Made by a program: the position numbers and the translations under genes
In this document: piece after piece, positions 1 through 9,442 of the stretch
Layout of the letters: the number at the start of each line of letters is the position of its first letter
Position numbering within the stretch: position 1 is the stretch's first letter
Notes under the pieces: generated by a model
What the model saw: the letters and a program-made list of their open reading frames with translations, nothing else
What the model was told of the DNA's origin: nothing
Databases searched by the model: none
Assembly: GCA_025201705.1 (NCBI GenBank)
Contig: MU617520.1
Span: 1 to 11,517, forward strand
DNA length: 11,517 nucleotides
Direction: 5' to 3'
Source of the DNA: Dissophora ornata
Taxonomy: Eukaryota; Mortierellomycota; Mortierellomycetes; Mortierellales; Mortierellaceae

Positions 1-179
1 AAATTTCGATTGCACACTGAATTTTCTTCTGCCCGCCCTCAAAGACACGACTCTGGAGAATCCGATAATTTGATGCGCTCGATTCTGTTTTGGTGAAAAG
101 AGACCCTGAATGGGTTTCTGAAGGTTCAGGTCCCGTCATTCTGAAAAGATCAATTTCTTTGGCACCAATAACTCTGCCC

Positions 180-232
180 TTTATTTTTTTTTCTATTTTT
201 TTATTTTTTTTTATTTGTATATTTTTTTACTG
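180..232. repeat. T-rich low-complexity tract
   Basis: An almost pure T tract broken by single A, C or G bases. It lies in a stretch (1-387) where no convincing coding exon is seen on either strand. It could be an A-rich 3' flank of a minus-strand transcript or part of a promoter; the sequence does not decide between them. Confidence 0.7.
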
Positions 233-387
233 CCAACACTTTACAAAGGCGGCCAATGTTTGTATGAGGTAATAGTCGTACATCATTACACAGCATTCGC
301 GAGAAAAGTATACTATCCGAGGAGGATCCTTGCTGACCTAGTTCTTTTGTATTCCCGCAATTGCCTCTGTAGCCACTTCAAGGAATG

Positions 388-714
388 TTAATACATGATC
401 GGTACAAGAATGAGATCTTTGGTCATCGCCAGCCTCTCATCTTTAATCCCCTGTGCTATATTGCGCGTCATGGTTTCGCCATCAACACAGCATTGATACC
501 CATGCTCACCTACTCCGTTGCCAGGTCCTTGAACACATAAGGCAGTGCAATCCTATGCTCGTGTGCATGTTTGACAGTGTGCAGAGCGCAAGTGTCGGTA
601 TTGGTGAGGCGACACTTCCACAAACAGCGGATTGGGCAAGTCTGGATAGACAGCCCTGCAGCAAGTACGACACTCCTTGTGTCCAACAGGACACATCATC
701 GCCATGATCGGCAT
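388..714 (-). pseudogene. Cys/His-rich open frame interrupted by one TAG
   Basis: No family is recognised. On the minus strand an ATG at 714-712 opens 53 codons, ended by TAG at 555-553. The same frame then stays open for 54 more codons to TAA at 390-388. The first part holds C-x3-H-x2-C-x2-C followed 28 residues later by C-x2-C, the spacing of metal ligands 3 to 8 of a RING finger; the first C-x2-C pair is not visible. The second part continues Cys-rich (DCTALC, QCC). The bases CATAG just before the second part could be a 3' splice site, which would make the TAG intronic. It sits downstream of the BRAT1-like poly(A) signal. It may be a decayed gene, a spliced small gene, or chance. Confidence 0.22.
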
Positions 715-820
715 TAATGGTCTTCCAAGTTATTTGGTGTATCAATCGGTGGAAAGTGTCTCATTTTTCAGCCTTTCATGCATGAGTGTTGTTTGGTGCA
801 TCACTTTATGACCCAGCCAG

Positions 821-826
821 TTTATT
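821..826 (-). terminator. Poly(A) signal of the BRAT1-like gene
   Basis: AATAAA on the minus strand, 51 nt beyond the stop codon of the BRAT1-like reading frame, at a suitable distance and orientation for its 3' end. Confidence 0.5.
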
Positions 827-877
827 TTACATTATGATCCTTGTTGAACGCACCAAAGATCGGCGTGTGTACTTTGG

Positions 878-3800
878 CTAGTAGCAGTCTAAAACATTAT
901 TACCATCGTTCGGATTCTCGCTTTCTTCCATCACCACGTCCTCCACACGTTCAACGTTCAGCACTTCCTCATATAGTTGCTCCACAGAGGTTGTTGCATC
1001 CAGACGCTCAAAGTCAAGACTTTTTAGCACGGCATAGAACTTGGCATGGGGATGCGCGCCGGATGGCTCTGACGCTGGACTCGAAACATCCTCGGTGTTC
1101 TCATCAACAGGTCTTTTCCCTGTTCGAATGCTATCATGAGCTTCATTAGATCCATGCTCTGAGACAGCCCCATTGTCCTCCTTAACTATGCTACCGACAT
1201 CAGACCCCAGTCGCTCCTCAATCGAGGCTTTGATCTTCTTCAAAGTCTCGACACTTGTCAAGCGCGTTAGCCTGGATGAGTCCCGAGTCGCCTCAACTAG
1301 AATCTTATCGCCCTTTATGTCGTAAAACCACCAAGAAGATGGCTTTGGTGGCTGTGCGCTATCACTGTGATCACTGTCAGAATCCTTGAGTCGTTTGGAT
1401 GCACGAATTCTGTAGTCTGCCCGTTCATCCAGCGCCAAACAGTGCTCCCATACTGCTGCAAGGAACTCACACGCGCGGATCCTGACCTCCCAATCACTAT
1501 CGTCCAGAGTCAGCCTTGACATGAACGTAGCACTAGAGATAGCAACGCAGAATACACTGTTATACATCAAGTGCGATGGCGATACACATTGATTAAGCAC
1601 GTTAAATCCGGGGGTACGGCTCAAAAACTTACTCCACAAAGAGATTGGTTCCGTTGACCATGAGGACTGTTCCAGACTCACGCTCACTCACTAAACAGAT
1701 CATCGCCTCCAGAACGGCGCGTCGGACAAAAGCTTCACTATCTCGGATCAGCGACGGTAGCTGAATACTAAGTCGCTCATCCAAGTTCTTTAAGCACATG
1801 CCCTTCCAGCCTCTAGAGTCATGCATCACTATCTCAAATGCGTGCACGCTGGCCGCTCGAACATATGCTTCCTCATCCGAGAGTTTCTGGAACACAGACT
1901 CGAGAAGATCGTGCTTTAGTGCCCATTCCACCCCATGATCTGGTCCATCCTACAATGTGTACACAGGTATAGGCCATCATTAACAAATGTGACAAAATAA
2001 AGTTGCTAGTTCGACTGTGCCAGGTACTTACGACAGCAAAGAGTGAGCCGATGAACTCGACAACGTTGTCCCGTACATCCCACTCCATATCGTATAATTT
2101 AAGACTGAGTCCATTTGCCAGATCCAGTCCTACTTTCTAACGACATCAAAACCAAAACATAATTAACTATCAGACAAATATTCCAAGTGAGGTTCTAAGC
2201 ATACACGAGTCCATCTCTTCTTACCTCATGTGCCAATACTTTGCCCAGGGTATCGTCTGCAAAGAATTCTTTGACAGCATTAAGAACGAGCCTGAGCGAC
2301 GTACTACCTGTCGCCGGTCGTTGCAAAAGCCCAAGGACGACTGTCATAGCACTCGCAAAAAGCTCCTCGTCCAACAGCTGGCCGTTCTGAACCTTGGTCT
2401 TCAAGACGAGCGGTAATGTCGTCAGACATGCTTTGAAGACCCTCTGATCTGAGCATAGCTTCTGATCAAACAAGACCGAGAGAACTATGTGGATCGCATG
2501 ACTTTTTTCGACAGCCTCCGGAAACAGCAGTGCCAAACTCTGGAGAGCCCTGAGCGCTGTTAACACGATCGTCTTTGGAAGCGTGCCCCCTCTCGCGGCA
2601 GCCCCCCTTACGGGTTTGGCGCGACTTTGGGCCTTCACAAGATCTTGGAACCCAGGTTGGTTGAGTTGTTTTGTGAGATCCCCGTCACCATGGACTGCGA
2701 TGGTGCTATTGTGGATATGACTTGAAGTGTTCTGGGCAGCTTTGCTGGTTTCTTGAAGCGCCTGAATTATCCAGAGCACAGTCGAGAGGATGGTGTCCTT
2801 GAACGAGGATCCTGATCCATGCATTTCATCGGATTGACACAACGGCTTTATCATCGTATCCAAAATGCCCGTAGCCACATGCAGTGCCTTGAGTGAATCC
2901 GTCAATACAACAAGCGAGCGCACGTCATGATCTAGCAGATAGTTGAAGCCTGGTACAGAGCAGAGTGTTAAAGTTAGGAATCGTAAAGGTGGAGACATCA
3001 ATATATTTGAGGTAAAGTGGTGAAAGTATTGAAAGACTCACAGTCCGTCATAGCTTGATCATCTGTCTTGTCTAGGTCCATGTCCTGTGAAGGCGCGAGA
3101 TCCTTTCCAAGGACGCTGAGTGGGTTGGAGGCCGATTCCAGTAAGATCGAGAGAATATCTAACGCCCTGCTTCTGACAAGTCGCGAGTCATCCATGAGGA
3201 GGTCCATATACGGAAAGAACTGCCAAAAGTAAATGAGTAGAGGAAATAGCAGCAAACATCCTTTCTTCTCAACGTCGAAACTGAGGCACGTACCAGTTGA
3301 CTTTGACGCAAGAATGATGTCCCGCGATCAGATCTAGAGTCAGTTATCATCCAGAGGAACTCGAGACCGGCGACTCGGTTCGTTTCTGACTCTTGGTCTG
3401 TCATCATGGTATGAATCAGCTTATAAAGGGAGATCGATTCCAGTAACGTGTCTAAAAGTGTGTCGTGAGCAGTGACCTTTTGAGCTTCAATGCTGCGATT
3501 CTCGATAATTGCCACCAAAAACTGGCATGCAGCCGTCAGGACCTATTCAAGCCAGCGAACAAGTACAGGTGAGCGATTGCGAAAGATGCGTGTGTCGATT
3601 TGGATTGCAAATGAAAGACACATACGTAGGTGCTGGTGTCTTTGAGTGCCACAGATACCATGTCTGCGCATTTGCCGGTCTTGAGTAGCCTAGTAGTTCA
3701 ATTAGCCAGAGTCAGCGAGCTGTCCTTAACATAAACTAAGACACCTGAGAGTGGCCAATAAAACCAGAGTCAACGCCTTACCATCGTGCACCATCGTCAT

Positions 3801-4353
3801 ATTTCATAGCGCGCTCCAATGCGAACCAGCACGAGTAGCGTGTCAGGGCTTCTTCTCCCATAGTATTCTCAATCATGAAGTCCAGAATCGTCGGATATCG
3901 GGTTTCCAGCAACTGCCACAAATTAGCATTGTTTCCATTCCCACTGGCGACTTCCTGGGTTGTATCGTATTTTAAAAGGTACCCGAGGAGTCGCAATGCC
4001 ACACAGCTGACGCGATAGTCCTGATCTGGAGCCAGGCACGCCTTTATACAGAACAAAGAACAACAATGAAGTCAGCGTGCTGAGCCCAGGGACTCTTCTG
4101 AAGTGCCTGATAGCGTAACAACAACTGCCGTTGCTCTATATACCTGAAAGATATCGAGGATGGCCCAGTCATTCAGCATGGTTTGCAGCAACACTGGGTC
4201 CGCTTGGGCGATGAACGCAGACACGTAGGATAGCACCTTTTCATGGCGGGTATCATCGACGATGTTCTTTGGCATCCTCGGCAAAGCTGCGACGACCTTC
4301 CTGAGCTCCTCCAGAGTCTCCTCTGAGTTGGCATTGGGGTTGAGATGCACCAT
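878..4353 (-). CDS. BRAT1: BRAT1-like HEAT-repeat protein (Integrator INTS11 partner candidate)
   Basis: Nine exons join in frame into 914 residues: 4353-4144, 4041-3782, 3689-3626, 3542-3294, 3219-3042, 2949-2225, 2136-2032, 1949-1633, 1514-878. All eight introns (74-118 nt) are GT-AG. The start ATG has A at -3 and G at +4. The protein is mostly paired amphipathic helices of HEAT/armadillo type, without a signal peptide or membrane segment. Residues 35-200 resemble the N-terminal region of animal BRAT1. After about residue 740 comes an Asp/Ser-rich linker, then an acidic tail with SLDFERL that ends Leu-Asp-Cys-Tyr. Animal BRAT1 (821 residues in human) binds the INTS9-INTS11 nuclease of Integrator, and its C-terminal tail is reported to enter the INTS11 active site. 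The same role here is inferred. The assignment rests on recalled similarity; a different HEAT scaffold remains possible. Confidence 0.78.
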
Positions 4354-4737
4354 CTTTGTCTCGTTTGGTCTGATTCGAGCTCGAAGAGGGCAATGGAGAG
4401 TTTATTTTGCCACCGACTTTTTACTTCCAGAGCAGCAGCACACGTACAGGGCGGATGTGCAGATGCTTCGTACGTTCGATCCGTGGGGGGATCAGATTCA
4501 CTATGGCGTGAACGGTGACTGCCACTGAGCAATTGACGGCTGCATTTTTGTTGGCTGAGCAACCGATGACTCTTCGAACACACACCAACACCTTCTTGAC
4601 CACTCGCTTGATTCTTCCCTCCTTCCTTCCTCCTTCCTTCTTTGCAGACCCTCAAGAGCGACACCTCCCCAGCAGTAGTGGACATACTCACCCCCAAACA
4701 CCCCCCCAAACACATCCATATCATATCCCCCGCCGCC
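4354..4737. promoter_or_regulatory. Divergent promoter between the BRAT1-like and STR3-like genes
   Basis: A 384-bp spacer between two start codons facing away from each other, so both promoters must lie in or near it. It contains TGACTC at 4567-4572, six of seven bases of the Gcn4/CpcA motif TGASTCA, which would suit an amino-acid biosynthesis gene. A strong pyrimidine tract at 4612-4643 is of the kind found in fungal core promoters. No clear TATA box is seen. Confidence 0.6.
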
Positions 4738-6449
4738 ATGGTTGACAGCACCTCCACCCGCATCAAATACAGACCCGCCACAGAGCTTGTCTATGTCGAC
4801 AACTCCGACGGCAAGGGTCCCAAGGACAACTACAATGCTGCTTCCATGCCCATTTATCAGACCGCCACTTTTAAGCAGACATCCTCCACACAGATGGGTG
4901 AGTTCGACTACTCTCGCTCTGGAAACCCTACTCGCTCCCACATCGGTAAGCACCGTCGTTTTCTTTGTACCCCTCTGTCTGTGTCTGTTATCAAACGCTT
5001 ATTTTAATAATTATTTTATCTGATACATTGTTCCATTGATAGAGAACCACCTTGCCAAGATCATGTCAGCCAAGAGGTCATTTGCAGTAAACAGCGGGAT
5101 GACTGCCCTGGATGTGATTACCCGTTTGGTCAAGGCTGGCGAGGAGATCATCGCAGGAAACGATCTTTATGGAGGTAAGAAACATAGAGGGAGGCAGATC
5201 GTGATGGTTGGTGCTCTCGGAATCAATAGATAATCGCACAGATCATGCATGTTGTTGGGTCAACTTTGATTTTTTCATTTACGACTTTGACACCGACATG
5301 GGACATACCACCCGCTGCAATAACACTCTTGTTATTGTACAAAAGTCATCAAACAGTCCTTCTCACCCGCCCTGGTTTTTTTCAATTTGAAACATAGGCA
5401 CCAACCGACTTCTCAGTTTCCTCGCTACTCACAACAATGTCAAGACGCACCATATCGATACCACGAATTCAGAAACCATTATCCCCTACCTCTCGGAAAA
5501 GACACGTCTCGTTCTGCTCGAGACGCCAACCAACCCCCTGATGAAGGTCGCAGATATTCCACGGATTTCCGAGATTGTGCACGAGAGGTGCCCTAATGCG
5601 CTCGTCGTCGTCGACAACACCATGATGTCACCCTATCTTCAAAGACCTCTGGAGCTGGGTGCAGATATCGTCTATCACTCTGGAACCAAGTACCTCAGCG
5701 GACACCATGATCTCATGGCCGGAGTGGTCGCTGTCAAAGACGACGCCATTGGCGATGTACGTTACTGCTTGCTGGATGTCACCATTGATTCGCTTGTGAT
5801 TGTGCATATCCATGTCTCAATGTACTCATATGAAATTTCGCGGTATTAGAAAATCTACTTCACAATCAACGCCACAGGAGTTGGTTTGGGTCCATTTGAT
5901 TGTTGGCTGTTGATGAGGGGAGTCAAAACGTTGGCGGTACGCATGGATCGTCAGCAGGCAAACGCCATCAAGATTGCAGACTTTTTGGAGTCTCACAAGT
6001 TCAAGGTCCACTACCCTGGACTGAAGTCTCATCCCCAACATGAGTTGCACGCAAAGATGTCGAGCGGACCAGGAGCTGTGCTCAGTTTCGAGACTGGCGA
6101 TGTGGAATTGAGCGAGAAGCTAGTCGAGTTGACACGTCTTTGGGGTATCAGCGTAAGCTTTGGCTGCGTGAACTCTTTGATCAGGTATGGGATCTTTTGT
6201 CGAAGGGACTTGTTTTCTGTTTTCGTGTATGTGATTTGTATCCTTTTGTGCGCTGGACTAATTTGTTGATCTTTCTGTAGTATGCCATGTCGTATGTCTC
6301 ATGCTAGTATCCCAGCCGAGGTCCGTGCTGCACGTGCGATGCCCGAGGATTTGATCCGCCTTTGCGTAGGCATTGAGGATGTGGATGACCTATTGGAGGA
6401 TCTGTACCATGCTCTCACGGCATCTGGAGCACTCAAGCTTGCCAACTAA
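4738..6449 (+). CDS. STR3: Cystathionine beta-lyase (PLP enzyme, methionine synthesis)
   Basis: Cleaves cystathionine to homocysteine, pyruvate and ammonia, the second transsulfuration step toward methionine. Five exons (4738-4945, 5043-5174, 5398-5756, 5850-6184, 6281-6449) give 400 residues, the usual length for the Cys/Met-metabolism PLP family; all introns are GT-AG. The start ATG has a near-ideal context (GCCGCCATGG) and is the first ATG in frame. Visible motifs: NSGMTA (phosphate binding), VVDNT with Asp186 facing the pyridine nitrogen, HSGTK with Lys211 as the Schiff-base lysine, and LIRLCVGIEDVDDL with Arg371 for the substrate carboxylate. PFDCW and MPCRMSHASIP favour beta-lyase over gamma-lyase or gamma-synthase. 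No targeting peptide or peroxisomal tripeptide is seen, so a cytosolic location is likely. The second intron (223 nt) is about twice the length of the others. Confidence 0.93.
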
Positions 6450-6525
6450 GCACCATGCATATTCATTGACCTCCCCCTCACTCATAGCGCAAAACCACCC
6501 CCTCCATTCTTGACATGTATCAAAA

Positions 6526-6531
6526 AATAAA
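6526..6531 (+). terminator. Poly(A) signal of the STR3-like gene
   Basis: AATAAA 76 nt after the stop codon on the coding strand, followed by a perfect 12-bp palindrome at 6541-6552. Confidence 0.55.
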
Positions 6532-6540
6532 TATTATCAA

Positions 6541-6552
6541 CGTTACGTAACG
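6541..6552. repeat. Perfect 12-bp palindrome CGTTACGTAACG
   Basis: Self-complementary over all twelve bases and centred on TTACGTAA, a known bZIP-type half-site pair (Yap/C/EBP-like). It lies between two convergent 3' ends, so it could equally be a small 3'-end hairpin or chance. Confidence 0.6.
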
Positions 6553-6812
6553 CTGTGTAATTGTCTCAAGATCCCAAGCATTGCAGTCAAGTGAGCACAA
6601 ACGCTTTTAGCACGGTTTCACACCTTTTTTTTTTGTTGCTATTTTACTTTAATAGGATGAGTTGATCAAAGACCAAAAATGGACTGCAAGAAACAAAAAA
6701 ATAAAAGCGAGATGCAAATGCCAAAAAAAATCAAAATAAAAAAAAAGAAAAAAATGGTAGAAAACCTTTTTTCGTATAGTACAAGTTGCTGGCAAAAATA
6801 AAAAACAATAAT

Positions 6813-6834
6813 GATAGATAGATAAATAGATAAG
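6813..6834 (+). repeat. GATA tetranucleotide array
   Basis: Three tandem GATA units followed by AAATA and a fourth GATA. It is probably simple-sequence DNA in the A-rich spacer. It also contains two AGATAA cores, the minimal GATA-factor site, but no extended ATCWGATAA. Confidence 0.7.
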
Positions 6835-6956
6835 GTCTGAACTAAGTGGAAGGATCGGTTATTAAAGGAGTGTGCGTTGGATGCGAAGAAAGGATCAGAA
6901 TAACGTGGAAATGGGAGGGGAAAAAAAACAAGGTAACAAGATATATAAATGCATTT

Positions 6957-8829
6957 TTAATGCAAATTGAGATTCTCGGGGGTCAGGATCCACTTGCCGT
7001 ACTCATAGACGCCCCAGCAGATCGCTGTCGATGGCATATGACTCAAAACTCTGGGCTGCAAGCCCTTTGCGAAGCCTGCAAAACCCTGGCCTTGATAGAT
7101 CAACTTGAAGGCCTCAATCAAACCACTGCAATTTCTTACCCTCATATCCGTAGATTCACCACGGGTCTGAAGCAAGGTCTTGGCAACATCCAGGGGTGTT
7201 GTTGCAGCGGCAGCAATTGCACCGGCAATACCTCCAGCAGTGATGTGAGTGATTGGATCATAAGCTCCTGATGGGTTCAGGACCTTGCGCAAATATTCAT
7301 ACATTGCAAATTGGATTGACTGGAATGGGATTGTCATGGTCAAGGTTGTTGGGTATGAGATGTAGAAAGCGCGGAAACCCTCAGCCTTGTTGACTTTGAT
7401 TGCACAGTCGTATACGCTCTTGTAGACCGATCCATGGACCTGCATACGCTGCTTAATGACGTCAAATGGGTTCATCAACGCGTCACTAGCGACAGTGGCG
7501 CATGCACCAGCAGCAGCTAATATCGAGAAAGGATAAGCCCGAAACGGTTGAGACAATTGGGTTAGATCAGGGTTCAAGGGGGGAAATAATTCTACAGTAC
7601 ATTTAACGGATCAAAGATAAAAATAAAAAACAAAACAGCATAAAGATCATCGCAGGGTTTGGCCCCTGGTGGAACATGTCTCTCGGCCGATTATAGCACT
7701 CCAAACCCCACTTTCCCCCCCCCTCCCCCCCGTACCTCAAATTCTTTAATGCTGCACACAATATGCAAATACACAACAGCCCACATAAGATTCGACACAC
7801 ATGAGATTCGCACACCCGCAAAGTCGCTCTTTCAGCTGTCGTCCTTCTTTACCTGCAGCAATCGGATGGTGTCCAGATTCATTTCCTCCAAATGCATGCT
7901 TTGCGTATTCATAGGTTCCAAAATAAAGCGCATGGGCAGGTCCGGCACCCAAGATGACAGAGTTGACGCCTCTCCACAACGTCTTGGCGCCCTCTGTCGT
8001 TGTGATTTTCGAGACCGCATTGATGACACCGCTGTAAACTGCCTGCGGGGTCGGATGGAGAATCTGCATTCTTGTCTAATAGCGTGGTAAAAAAAAAAAT
8101 TCAAAGTAAAGAGATCAGAAACCCGTGTTTTCATCAACCGTCAAGTATATATCGCGCCCCAAGCTGGTGTTGCGTTATTCAGGCTGAAGGGAAGGGGGGG
8201 TAGTCATGGTCGGAGGGCTAAATGAGCGCAAACGCGATAATTCTCCTGTCCAACAGCTGGCTTTTGCAGGATTCAAGACATGGAGGTGGCCCATTTCTCG
8301 GGTCGAGCTGAGTGTGCATTGTGCCAACCGCGCAGTTTGACGATTCTCATCATGCCCATCTCGTCTTTCAAGATCTTGTTGATCTTACAACCGGACGAGA
8401 GCTCCACAGTGGCTATGATCGTGGACAGGGGGTGGAAAGAGCGACGGCACCCATGGAGCCGTTTAACAACGACGTGGGAATCCCTCAACGTCCTTTTACC
8501 CTCTTCCACAACCATAGCACGTTGTCTTTCCATGCCAGTCTGCCGGCTTTGGTATCACAGGTTTAGAGGCAGATCCCTTTGCTTCCCTTGTGGCAATAGG
8601 TGATGTCGCCAACAATTGAGCAGTTGATCATGGTGCGATATGTGGTGTTCCAGATTTTCTTTTTTTTTAATGATATTCTTGATATTCTTTTTACCTTGAT
8701 CGAATCAACCGGGTACATAACAGCATGCTCTGCAATACCGGCAAAGGCCCCTGCCAACAAACTGGCAGAGAGGGAGGCGTTCTCGGGCAGAGCCTCGTAT
8801 TCGAAATCTTCAACGGTTTGGGTGGTCAT
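6957..8829 (-). CDS. MRS4: Mitoferrin, mitochondrial iron carrier of the inner membrane
   Basis: Imports iron into the mitochondrial matrix for haem and iron-sulfur cluster synthesis. Three exons (8829-8695, 8075-7853, 7516-6957) join in frame to 305 residues, matching the roughly 300 residues usual for Mrs3/Mrs4. Three mitochondrial-carrier repeats carry the PxDxxK signature: YPVDSIK (residues 39-45), NPFDVIK (135-141) and TPLDVAK (226-232). Each repeat should form two membrane helices. ASDALMNPFD before the second signature and SYPTTLTMTIPF after it are typical of the Mrs3/4 branch rather than other carriers. Intron 1 is 619 nt and intron 2 is 336 nt, well above the 74-126 nt usual here. 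The leader is pyrimidine-rich and has an overlapping upstream ORF. A near-consensus iron-GATA site lies 15 nt upstream of the ATG. Confidence 0.94.
7715..7731 (-). repeat. G-tract inside mitoferrin intron 2
   Basis: The plus strand reads C9-T-C7, so the mitoferrin pre-mRNA carries G7-A-G9. Runs of this length can be subdivided into four GGG segments, giving a possible intramolecular G-quadruplex in the intron. Confidence 0.65.
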
Positions 8830-9076
8830 GTTTTTCTGTGGTTTTTATCTGTTGGGGGATATGATGGACTGTTCGCGGAAGGACAGGAAAGAGGCGTGGA
8901 GAGGAGAGAAACGGCAGAGTGCACCTGACAAAGTGCGTGGAGAGAGTAAAGAGAACAAAAAAAAGTCGCGGGTAGTAAAGAGAAGCGAGAGGGATGATCG
9001 GGCCGAGGTCGGAACAGGCAGGACTGAGGGAAAGGGGAGAAAGAAGAAAGAGAAGGAGGGAGGGGGGGTCAGCCAT
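8810..9076 (-). promoter_or_regulatory. Upstream ORF overlapping the mitoferrin start codon
   Basis: An ATG at 9076-9074 sits directly at the end of the AAT repeat, with A at -3 and G at +4. It opens 88 codons that run out of frame across the mitoferrin ATG (8829) and stop at 8812-8810. It is the only ATG in the 245 nt before the mitoferrin start. If transcription begins upstream of 9076, ribosomes using it would bypass mitoferrin. The peptide is low-complexity Leu/Ser/Pro-rich and probably not functional itself. The transcription start is unknown. Confidence 0.3.
8845..8853 (-). promoter_or_regulatory. Near-consensus iron-GATA site next to the mitoferrin start
   Basis: The minus strand reads AACAGATAA, one mismatch from the iron-GATA consensus ATCWGATAA and with the full AGATAA core. 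It ends 15 nt before the mitoferrin ATG, so it probably lies in the transcribed leader. That is an unusual position for such a site. Confidence 0.25.
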
Positions 9077-9101
9077 TATTATTATTATTATTATTATTAT
9101 T
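9075..9101. repeat. (ATT)9 microsatellite
   Basis: Nine perfect ATT units on the plus strand, which read as AAT on the mitoferrin sense strand about 245 nt upstream of its start codon. A purine-rich tract on the plus strand (about 8870-9067) borders it, giving mitoferrin a CT-rich leader or core promoter. Confidence 0.95.
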
Positions 9102-9442
9102 TTCTTTCGAAGACAACACAGAAGCACAGAGGGGACAGAGAGAAGTGAGAGAGAGCCAAAAAAAAAAAGTGACTTGTGAACAACGTTCATTTCTATTCCT
9201 GCACACGCGCACCAGGATTGAGTTTCTGTTGTGAAGAAGACTCGGAAGCAATAATCTCAAGGCTTGTTGTCTCCGCAGAGTTGTAATTGCTACGAGTCTC
9301 GCCAAGCCCCTCTCTTCACATGTGGCCCAACAAGGTTTCGGGCGGATCGAACACGAAGCAAGGGCGGCACGATCGTCAGTAGTCTGGCACGGTACGTGCT
9401 ACATGCGTCTGTATCGTAGATGTACCCCCACGGCCCTTCTGT

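Larger units (their letters stand above)
6450..6956. other. Intergenic spacer between convergent genes
   Basis: A 507-bp spacer separating the 3' ends of the STR3-like gene (plus) and the mitoferrin gene (minus). It is strongly A-rich on the plus strand from about 6640 to 6810. Apart from the poly(A) signal, the palindrome and a GATA array listed separately, no coding exon or RNA gene is seen. Confidence 0.7.

Noticed and set aside
4173..4781. Minus-strand open frame of about 200 codons across the divergent promoter
   Set aside because: It overlaps BRAT1-like exon 1 in another frame and the STR3-like start on the opposite strand, and its translation is low-complexity without a recognisable domain.
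5175..5397. Missing exon inside the 223-nt intron 2 of the STR3-like gene
   Set aside because: The family sequence runs uninterrupted from NDLYGG to TNRLL across the junction, so nothing is missing.
6813..6834. GATA array as a strong GATA-factor target
   Set aside because: It is simple-sequence repeat in an A-rich 3' spacer without the extended consensus.
8179..8353. C/D-box snoRNA in mitoferrin intron 1 (ATGATGA box on the minus strand at 8353-8347)
   Set aside because: The nearest CTGA on that strand is about 165 nt away and no terminal stem is seen, too far for a normal C/D snoRNA.
8280..8603. Plus-strand open frame of 107 codons inside mitoferrin intron 1
   Set aside because: Lies wholly in an intron with overlapping frames on both strands and no family resemblance.
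9335..9360. tRNA-like B box (GTTCGATCC) on the minus strand
   Set aside because: The flanking bases do not pair as a T-stem and no A box or cloverleaf could be drawn; the similar GTTCGATCC at 4475 fails likewise.
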